In this document: in pieces, positions 56,400-64,000 of the stretch
Numbering within the stretch: position 1 is the stretch's first letter
Layout: each line of letters opens with the position of its first letter
Assembly: GCA_018398575.1 (NCBI GenBank)
Contig: JAGTXZ010000003.1
Location: 2,418,001 to 2,482,000, forward strand
Source: Ampelomyces quisqualis
Lineage: Eukaryota; Ascomycota; Dothideomycetes; Pleosporales; Phaeosphaeriaceae
Direction: 5' to 3'
Length of the DNA stretch: 64,000 bases
The notes under the pieces: generated by a model
The model's database searches: none
Seen by the model: only the letters and a program-made list of their open reading frames with translations
What the model was told of the DNA's origin: nothing
Position numbers and translations under genes: made by a program

Positions 56400-58935
56400 A
56401 TGAGCCTGCTGTCCAGAGCCGTCGCCCGGTCACGGCCGTCTCCAGGGCCTCTGCGCCCCAACGCTGCCTGCGCACGACGTCACCTGACCAACAACGGCTT
56501 CTTCCGCGTCTCGGAGGAGGTGCGGGACGCTCTCCACGCGGGCAAGCCAGTCGTCGCGCTCGAGACGACCATATACACCCATGGTGGCCCTTCACCGGAC
56601 TTGCCGAGACTCTTCGCAGCTGATTGGCGCTCCAGGCTTCCCCTACCCCGAGAACGTCGCCCTGGCCTCCCTCCTCGAGAGCGTGGTCCGCACCAACGGC
56701 GGCGTGCCCGCAACCATAGGCATCCTGGACGGCGTGGCACGTGTTGGCATGCATCCAGAAGAGCTGATAAAGCTGACCTCTTCTGCCGGCCAGTCGACGA
56801 CACTGAAGCTCTCGCGGCGAGACCTGAGCTATGTCGGCGGCCTGCGACTGACCGGCACCATGTTCAATGGCGGCACAACAATCGCTGGCACCATGCTCCT
56901 CGCCCAGCTGGCTGGCATCAAGATCTTCGGCACGGGCGGTCTCGGCGGCGTCCATCGGGGCGCCGAGTCCAGCATGGACATATCCGCAGACCTGACTGAG
57001 CTCGGCCGCACGCCCGTGACGGTGATATCGAGCGGCTGCAAGAGCTTCCTCGACATTCCCAGAACACTGGAGTATCTCGAGACCGAAGGCGTGGGTGTCG
57101 GCACCTTTGCGGATGGACGTCCAGGCAACGTAGACTTTCCTGCCTTCTGGTCGAGAGACAGTGGCGTCAAAAGTCCAACAACCATTGCGAACGAGGTTGA
57201 GGCTGCTGCTATCATCCGTATGTGTTTGCCATTGGCAGATGGCCAGCGACTGACCGCTTCTAGATGCACAACACGCACTCCAGATACAGTCCGGCCTGCT
57301 CTTTGCGAACCCAGTCCCCGTAGACCATGCAATCCCTAAAGAAGAAATGGACCTCGTCATTGCAGAGGCACTGCGACAAGCCGATGCATCGCACGCTTCG
57401 GGCAAGGACAATACCCCTTTTGTATTGAACAAGATCAAAGAGCTCACCAAGGGCAAAAGCATCCCGGCCAACAGAGCACTGATCGAGTCCAACGTGAAGC
57501 GAGCGGCCATCGTAGCTCGCGAGCTTGCCATCCTCGAGGCCAAGCAAGGTGAAGCCCAAGGGTGAGCCAGCACGCTTGTTGCTTGACGGTAGAACTGGCG
57601 CTGATGTAACTATGTAGAGCAGCTTCTTCTTCTTCCTTCATGCCCGTGCTCCAGCATAATGTAGCTTCGGAAGGGAAGACAAGTGATGCATCTTCAATAA
57701 CTACTTCGCCCTCTCCATCAATTACACCTGCAGACATACCTGATCTGGTTGTGGCTGGCGCTCTCGCTGTCGACTTCTCGTGTGACTATGCTCCTTTCTC
57801 TTCAAACGCGAATCACATCGAACCTTTGCCTCACACTTCGAATCCAGCAACCATCACTCAGAGCCTCGGGGGCGTGGCTCATAACATCGCTAAAGCTGCT
57901 CATTTGCTGGGTGCATCAGTTCAACTCCACAGCGCAGTCGGCGAAGATCTTAGTGGACGCGCCGCCATGAGCCAGCTCGAAAAGGAAGGCATGTCGATAT
58001 CCGGCATCAATATGCTGCCGAAGCCTGCACGAACCGCCCAATATGTCGCAGTCAATAACGCCAATAAAGACCTTGCGCTCGCCATGGCCGACATGTCCAT
58101 ACTCGAGACCATTCCTCAGCAGACCATCAGCGACCTCACCACGTCCCTCTTCAACGAGACTTCACCTCGACCCACTGTCTTCGTCGCAGACGCGAACTGG
58201 TCCTCCGCCGCCCTGCACGCCTGGCTCCAAGCTGCCCTTCACTCCTCAACAACCACAATCTTCGAGCCCGTCTCCACAGCCAAATCTCTCCGAATCTTCC
58301 CACCCACCATCTCATCTACCGCACCTCCTACCGTCTTCCCCCACCCTCTTGTAGACATCATAACCCCCAACACCTACGAACTCTTCGCCCTCCACGACCA
58401 CGCGCACCAATCGTCCTTCTTCGAGCACATGTCTTGGTTCGCCGTCATCGATGCGCTAGGCATACCGTCATCAGGTCTCCGCGTGCCTCTCGCTCTCGCT
58501 ACCTCCTCTGAGATGGTCGACAGGGGTATCCCCCAACAGGCTATCAAACTCCTCCCCTTCTTCCCCACCATCCTGACTAAGCTCGGCCCCGAAGGCGTCT
58601 TACTCGTCAAAATACTCACAGCCAATGCACCAGAGTTACACGACGACGCGGAACGACGACATGTTCTTGCGCGAAATGCGACGGGCAGCGAGAGTATCGG
58701 CGGCGTCTATGTCAGGCTGTTCAAGCCAGAAAAGGTGTTGCAGCCGGAGGACATTGTCAGTGTGAATGGCATTGGGGATACATTTTGTGGAGCAGTGGCG
58801 GTTGGTTTAAGGAGGGGAAAGAGGGTGCAGGATGTTGTGGGAGCGGCGCAGAGGGCGGCGAGTTTGAGCTTGACGAGTGCGGAAAGTGTTAGTCCCGCGT
58901 TGAGGGGTCTAAGGGAGGATTTTGAGAAGCTGTAA
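56400..58935 (+). CDS. Fused pseudouridine-5'-phosphate glycosidase and pseudouridine kinase
   Basis: Four exons, 56400-56583, 56636-57217, 57264-57561 and 57618-58935, encode 793 residues. Residues 1-355 are the glycosidase (PsuG type): VVALETTIYTHGFPYPENVALA, then GTGGLGGVHRGAE and VISSGCKSFLDIPRTLE, with GVGVGTFADG. Residues from about 370 form a PfkB-family sugar kinase with SLGGVAHNIAKAAHLLGASVQL, a PfkB motif in VNGIGDTFCGAVAVGL near the end. Together they phosphorylate pseudouridine and cleave the C-C bond to uracil and ribose-5-phosphate, as in the fungal bifunctional proteins. The N-terminus (SRAVARSRPSPGPLRPNAACARRHL) looks like a mitochondrial presequence. The first intron lies exactly within the YTHG motif. 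Its donor is GTGGCC, non-ideal but required. Confidence 0.92.
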
Positions 58936-59813
58936 AAAGGCACGGTTATTAGGATGCAAGAAACGGCCGTACCGTGGTTGATGTTCAGATAAGCGGCTCG
59001 GTATCGAATCACTTTTTGGTAAGCACTCATGTTCCAGAATGACTGCCGCAATCAACGAGTACAAAAGACTTCTCCCCTTCCTCCTCCCTCTGATTCAAAT
59101 CCTACATACTTCTTCATGCACGTCTTTGCTCCCCCGCTTTCGAACCATCACAAAAATATACCTATGCTCCTTCCTCGACCCCAGAGAACACAATCAAAAG
59201 GTTACATGTTCTACCCTCCCAACCCTCCCAAACATATTCCAGCATCGCATGCCACGACGTCCATCGAAACCCCCAGGCATTCATTCTCCGCTTTCCAAAA
59301 TGCTGCATCAACTTACATCATGCATCCTCTTCCTCAATCTCGGAATGGGCATCTGTGCTCTCATGTCGAAAGCTCTGCCATCGACTACAAATACCGCTCG
59401 CGTTCTGTACGTCGTCTCTCCTCGATAACGTCTCGCTTGGGTTGCGCACCATGTCAAGGATGAGGGTTACGAGCTTCTAGTCGGGGATTTTAAGCTGCTT
59501 GAAATCTACATGTGCTTCGATACATGTGGGTTTCTTCTGGGGTCTTGCTTACTATATGCTTACATTCCTTCCGTATGTTGACTCAATAGAGTCTACGTAT
59601 TCAGCACCCGATGTTTCCTTCTTCTCTGCTCTTGATTCTCGTGCCCAGTCTGCGAGTATGTGGAGGCCGGATTATGATTCGCAGGTGCGGTCGTCTGATT
59701 ATAAACGATGGCTGGACCAGGGGGAGTTGAAATCTCATGAATGGAATGACTATAAATTATGCAGCCAACTGTGTCTTTGCAAAAACACAATGTTGCCCGC
59801 TAAGCGCTGGTCA
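58936..59813. other. Convergent spacer, no gene seen
   Basis: Almost 900 bp between the stops of the pseudouridine enzyme and the second zinc-cluster factor. Open frames of up to 144 codons occur here on the plus strand, but composition and lack of features argue that they are not genes. Confidence 0.55.
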
Positions 59814-61745
59814 TTATATGGAAAAATTCGTCATCCCAGACGGCGTATCCCACAAGGCATCCCAGCTGAAATCAAACGCGTTCGGATCCAGGATATCCGA
59901 CAGCAGAAACGTCGTGTCGTCGAAATTCGGCGGCAGCGCCGCAGCCGCCTCCATTGCGCCACTCACAGCCGCCGCTCCATTCCCGCTTCCACCTCCGTTT
60001 CCGTTCAAAGTCATCAAATCGATATCAGAAGCTACCTGGGGCGCCTCCCTAGCATTCAAGCTCGCAATCTTACTCACGGGCTCCGCACACCGCTCGAGCG
60101 CGTAGATGGCAATGTCCCAATCGTAGTTGTCGCGGGCAAATTGCATGTGTGCAATGACGCGCTGCAGTCGCGATACAGACGTATTTCTGATCTCAGCGTC
60201 TTCGGTTTCGACTGTGCATCGCAAGCTGACGGTGATGGCGTGCACGAGGATTTGCGTTGCGTAGGGGAGCCAGAAATCTTGGAACTGCGGTTCGCCGAGC
60301 GATAGGATGTAGTCGAGCACGGTGGAAGATGCGATGCGTAGTTGCGACATGCGGGCGCGGCCAAGGGCACTATCGCCATCCAGAATGGCGGAGCGGAATG
60401 TCACGCGGGCGAGAATCAGGCGGATGGAGAGGAAGCATAGCCAGAGCATGCTTGATCCTGCGCGGTTGGGGAGAGGGAGCCAGTCTGGAAGTAAGGCTTC
60501 GAGGTCGTTGAGTTCGCGCTTGAAGCCGTCTACATCTCGCGAGAGGAGGTCGCGGTCTGGGTTGAGTTGGTAGACCAAGGGCAGAATGTCACCGAGGAGT
60601 TCGGTTAGTTCGCATAGATGGACGAAACATGTAGTGGCGTGTTTTTGTTGCAGCGTACAGCGTGTGCCGATGAGGGACGAGACGGTTGGTCGAGGAACGT
60701 CGTAGTATCCTTTTGTGATGTGTGGTGGTGCACCGTAAGCTGCACTGGACCAGTGGTCTGTAATGAGGCAGCACCACCATAGACGAATCCTGACCGACTT
60801 CTCGTTCTCGGTGATGTTCCATTTTGAAGGGTCTCGATGCAATCCGAACGTCTGGGCGAGGGAAATGGTCCGTCCATTTAGTGTGATATTGCCAACAATT
60901 GATACTGAAGGGCGACCGATCTGATCCAGTACCGCAGATTGTAGGGTCGGCATACCTGGACTCAAAAAGTCTTCCAACGTCGCGGATATGGCCTTGTTCC
61001 AGATGTAGTACGAGTCTGGTCGGGGGTGCATCTTAAGCGTCTCTGATCTGCTCCACATTGGGGAACCAAGCGCATGGATAACACACATGAGGTTGTTGGG
61101 AACCTTTGCAAATTGGCCGCTTCGTAGCAACTCGCAGGTCTCATCGTCCAGTATCGGAAAGTGGTAATGCACGTGATTAAAGTAGAGCTCAACAACTTCG
61201 CGCTTAAAGGGGCCCATGATCTGGTCGACAATTTCTCGTTGCTCTCTTCCGCATCCACTTCCTGGGGGCAGACCGGTCCTGAATCTGGGCACTGAAGTGT
61301 ACACGACTGGATCGTTTACATCATGTCGTAATGTCTGATACTTGGATGGCTCCGAGTCCTCCCCCCCTGGGTTGCGGTGCTGTGAGATGTGTCGATTGAA
61401 AATATCCACATCCTCGGCCAAATGCGGTGCTAGCATAATAGATGCAGATGGATTGTTTGCTGGCTTGTGCAGAATCGGCGCTGAATGAGGCCGTGATGGT
61501 CCATCCTCGGGTTCGCTATGTCGTCGCCGCTTGGATGGTCCCCGATCTCCGCCTTCTTCTGTTGGTGAGTTATTGCCCGTGGTGCTCCCAATATATTGGC
61601 ATTTCAGGCGCCTCTCGCGACATGACAGGCATGGCTCTCCCGGGATGTCGATATGACATCGAATTTTGCGCGACCGACATCGGGTGCAAGCAGGGACTTT
61701 GTGGCTTCTGTACGGTCTTGTCTGTATGGGCGCAGCATTGGCCAT
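59814..61745 (-). CDS. Zn2Cys6 transcription factor
   Basis: Single exon of 643 residues from the ATG at 61745. The zinc cluster is at residues 20-49 (CTRCRSRKIRC, CLSC, final Cys49), preceded by RPYRSHKVPA. A basic GPSKRRRHSE stretch follows. The fungal_trans region starts near VVELYFNHVHYHFPILDDETCELL and contains NGRTISLAQTFGLHRDPSKWNITENEKSVRIRLWWCCLITDHWSS, the standard middle homology motif. The C-terminus is acidic and aromatic (PPNFDDTTFLLSDILDPNAFDFSWDALWD), as expected of an activation domain, next to a Gly/Ala/Asn low-complexity tract. Targets are unknown. The frame continues to 61781, but that codon is TTG. Confidence 0.9.
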   Translation of the reverse strand: MANAAPIQTRPYRSHKVPACTRCRSRKIRCHIDIPGEPCLSCRERRLKCQYIGSTTGNNSPTEEGGDRGPSKRRRHSEPEDGPSRPHSAPILHKPANNPSASIMLAPHLAEDVDIFNRHISQHRNPGGEDSEPSKYQTLRHDVNDPVVYTSVPRFRTGLPPGSGCGREQREIVDQIMGPFKREVVELYFNHVHYHFPILDDETCELLRSGQFAKVPNNLMCVIHALGSPMWSRSETLKMHPRPDSYYIWNKAISATLEDFLSPGMPTLQSAVLDQIGRPSVSIVGNITLNGRTISLAQTFGLHRDPSKWNITENEKSVRIRLWWCCLITDHWSSAAYGAPPHITKGYYDVPRPTVSSLIGTRCTLQQKHATTCFVHLCELTELLGDILPLVYQLNPDRDLLSRDVDGFKRELNDLEALLPDWLPLPNRAGSSMLWLCFLSIRLILARVTFRSAILDGDSALGRARMSQLRIASSTVLDYILSLGEPQFQDFWLPYATQILVHAITVSLRCTVETEDAEIRNTSVSRLQRVIAHMQFARDNYDWDIAIYALERCAEPVSKIASLNAREAPQVASDIDLMTLNGNGGGSGNGAAAVSGAMEAAAALPPNFDDTTFLLSDILDPNAFDFSWDALWDTPSGMTNFSI

Positions 61746-62599
61746 CAGTGAAGCTGCGACTGTGTTGCTGATAGCCTTCAATAATATTGAAGATGTCCGA
61801 GTTGCCTAACGCTGATGCATGCTGCAGGGTTGCACAGATGGGGATTGGATGGGCGAGGTTTGCCAAAGTTGACTGGACCCTCGGCTAGTTTTGCCCCACA
61901 TATAAATGCCCAATGCCCATCATCGCGCCGCATCTTCTCCGCCAGTGGCGGTAGTACTCCACTTGAGCGTTGTGTGGATGAGACATTCCCGACAGTATGC
62001 TGACCATGTCAATGCATGTACGGAGTATGCGCTGTGTAGTTCCAGGCCGATTGAGTGAAATGTTCATTCCATGACTTCTATGCATGTTGGAGACTTTGTT
62101 ACCCCATATATGTTGCGTCTGATGATTTCCTTATTCGATCTTGGAAGCAGACTTCTACACGACGACAGAGTCTATTCGCTGTTTGTCTAGGACTTTCGTG
62201 ATTATGCCAGCATCGGCTGTGAAAACCAACAGTCCACAAGACAAGACAATATCGACAGCTGCACGGCTCACATCAGTAACACCTCACTGAAGTGTACGAA
62301 GCGAGCCTGGAGGCCAGTCTCGTGGTATAAACACTTTCTCAATCGCACATATCATGTGTATGTTCTAATTTTTCAGATGACTCAGTTTTTGGCAAAGATC
62401 TTACAGCTGACCGACCCACTTAGCATGCGGCTATTCTCCCCGCGTAAACAATTCATTGGCAGAATGAAAACCTTGTAACAGAGAAGGCTTCGAGACGTCC
62501 AGCTCATGGAGAGGGTCGCAAACAAGCCGTCGGTTTGCGATTATTGGATTATAATTTTAATAATTGTCAGGTGCAGCACAACGAGTCCTTTGACTACCC
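61746..62599. other. Spacer, no gene seen
   Basis: Upstream region of the second zinc-cluster gene and 5' flank of the tRNA gene. Contains one TACGGAGTA copy at 62019. Confidence 0.55.
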
Positions 62600-62692
62600 G
62601 CCCTCGTAGCTCAGTGGTAGAGCGCGTCACTAGTACTCAGTGTGGTACTCGCAGCTATGACGAGGTCGCTAGTTCGATTCTGGTCGAGGGCA
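62600..62692 (+). tRNA. tRNA-Thr (anticodon AGU), 21-nt intron
   Basis: 93-nt gene with all cloverleaf parts: acceptor stem GCCCTCG pairing with CGAGGGC, D arm GCTC...GAGC with loop AGTGGTA, anticodon stem CGTCA/TGACG, T arm GCTAG/CTGGT with loop TTCGATT and discriminator A. The anticodon AGT occupies 62632-62634. An intron at 62636-62656 follows position 37, the canonical site. An oligo-T run at 62698-62702 is the likely RNA polymerase III terminator. Confidence 0.92.
62636..62656 (+). other. tRNA-Thr intron
   Basis: 21 nt inserted after the base 3' to the anticodon (AGT then A), removed by tRNA splicing endonuclease; the remaining A at 62657 pairs with the usual position 38. Confidence 0.8.
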
Positions 62693-62697
62693 GTCTC

Positions 62698-62702
62698 TTT
62701 TT
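62698..62702 (+). terminator. RNA polymerase III oligo-T terminator
   Basis: Five T residues beginning 6 nt after the end of the mature tRNA sequence, the usual location. Confidence 0.8.
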
Positions 62703-64000
62703 GCATCGGGACGATGATGGAGGTGGACGGTGGATGGTTGGTGGTGGCTGCAAGGATTGTTGTTGGTTATGAGGCAGGGGTAGCTGCTTACTTACTGTTT
62801 TGGTTGGCACAATGGGGGAGCACCACCAAACGCATTCCAGACAGCGACCGACGACAGAAGAGGGGGAGTAGTTTTTGGCAGAAGTGGCTTCTTCCAGTTT
62901 AAATAAATGCCATTGGTTTCAACTTTGGCCATGTGTGTCCGTCCGTCCATGTTTGTTGTCTTCTTGGCGGTGGGCTCAACCATTCACGGAACATGGTGCC
63001 AACTTGTGTAGCTACTACGTACGAACGGCGTCTGTGCAACTTGCTGAGTCATGGACAGACAGCTTGCAGTCCATCCTCGGCTCCAGGCTGTTTTTGTTGA
63101 TCCCCGAAATTGCGACTCGTCGTCAGCGCGGCACGAAAAGGGAACCCGAGCACATAGCGTGCTGACGAGCCTGCATCTGACACGTGCTAGCAATTACTGA
63201 CTGCAACTTGGTCCACTTGTTCTTCCTGTACTCCGTCCGTATACGAACGCCGGGTTGATCGTCTCAGCATGCCAGCATGGCAGTCGACCTGGCGATTGGA
63301 ATGCGGTGGCTGCGTCAAGGCCCAACTGATGCTCACATGACGTCCATGGCGCGACACCGAGGGCCAAGTACGTACACTGCTCAGCTGGATGGATAAGGGG
63401 TTCGAGCAGTGTAAGCGCGAGGCCGAGGCGAAAATAGCACGAGCTTACAGAGTTAAATGACACGGCCAATCAGCGCCATCACGGACCTGGCAGAGGGCGC
63501 GCGCTACGCCCCAAAGCGGACGGAGGAACGGTTCGTTGCGGCACCTTCCTGAGGCTTCCTCAGTGCTGCATCGTCGCCCTCTCACCTTCACCTCCACCCC
63601 ACCCGGCCCTGTCCTCTGCCACCCACCCCGCGACCCGGCCGTCGCTCGCCCTTCGCTCAGCGAGCGCAGCCCTTGCTGTTCAGTCTTTACCCATCTTGTG
63701 CCAGTTACATACACTCCTTCATGTTTGGTAAATAGTCACGACCCACATATAGCACATTCCACAGCCGAGCCAGTCAATTCGCTGTACATTCCTTTTAGCC
63801 CGCCGACCTCTCTCGACCCTCACCTGCTGTTATCGCCAACACCATCTTTCGTTTGCACACACCCACGCAGGAGTGACTGCGAATTAGCTTGCTTAGCATC
63901 GTCAAAGAGGAGGTGATAGTGAAGGCCCGGACCGCAAACGACAGACCTGTGCGCGAAACCTCGCGGCCCATACTCCTCAACTACACGACACACTCGATAG
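62703..64000. other. Right-end spacer; possible promoter or leader of a gene outside
   Basis: No gene is recognised. From about 63540 onward the plus strand is C/T-rich in the manner of the leaders of other genes in this window, so the 5' UTR of a plus-strand gene starting beyond base 64000 is plausible. A degenerate TACTCCGT copy lies near 63229. Confidence 0.5.

Noticed and set aside
56311..57573. 420-codon minus-strand frame across the pseudouridine enzyme
   Set aside because: It is antisense to conserved exons, with no recognisable motifs. It arises from high GC at third positions.
59029..59463. 144-codon plus-strand frame between convergent genes
   Set aside because: Low-complexity, without conserved features, and located where two 3' UTRs are expected.

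Overview
The window is eukaryotic and reads as nuclear DNA of a filamentous ascomycete (Pezizomycotina). Evidence: most genes are split by short introns (about 46-106 nt, nearly all GT-AG), exons are GC-rich, spacers are short with T/C-rich leaders, and the gene set is typical of mould genomes (FREQUENCY, PhiA-like wall protein, Zn2Cys6 factors, alternative NADH dehydrogenase, bifunctional pseudouridine enzyme). A full-length frq argues against budding yeasts and against Aspergillus/Penicillium. A Dothideomycete (Pleosporales-like) is my best guess, from overall resemblance only. AT-rich, stop-laden spacers would fit old RIP mutation.

Layout. 1-17.9 kb is conserved housekeeping: RasGAP, an unknown small protein, kinetochore Mis14, type II NADH dehydrogenase, CutC, a GPI-anchored surface protein, a SAS2-like MYST acetyltransferase, a BTB/POZ protein (with a GC-AG intron) and an acidic nuclear protein. 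18.5-21.5 kb is the clock gene frq on the minus strand, with a 1.4-kb upstream spacer that should hold its control region. 22.9-33.6 kb holds COQ9 and CMR1 (divergent), a PhiA-like secreted protein, a DUF167 protein, arginase and PAC1/nudF. 33.6-44.8 kb is more accessory: a decayed region with a probable pseudogene, an Erg6-like methyltransferase, a multi-pass membrane protein, a CinA-C protein, a long P450, and a 2.7-kb spacer with short repeats. 44.8-48.3 kb is a large Zn2Cys6 factor, followed by 5.3 kb without a recognisable gene. 53.6-62.7 kb holds a RapZ-C-like protein, OST1 divergent from a fused pseudouridine glycosidase/kinase, a second Zn2Cys6 factor and an intron-containing tRNA-Thr(AGU). 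The last 1.3 kb looks like a promoter or leader running out of the window.

How the genes relate. I see no operon-like logic or convincing biosynthetic cluster; most neighbours are functionally unrelated. Links that can be argued are divergent promoters (COQ9/CMR1, OST1/pseudouridine enzyme). The most notable points are the frq locus with its alternative-start architecture, a 9-bp element (TACTCCGTA or its complement) in 13 exact copies, all between genes, the RapZ-C-like orphan, and the BTB protein with an unassigned N-terminal half. I did not find a clearly new multi-gene system. All splice sites were set by eye from splice consensus and reading-frame continuity.
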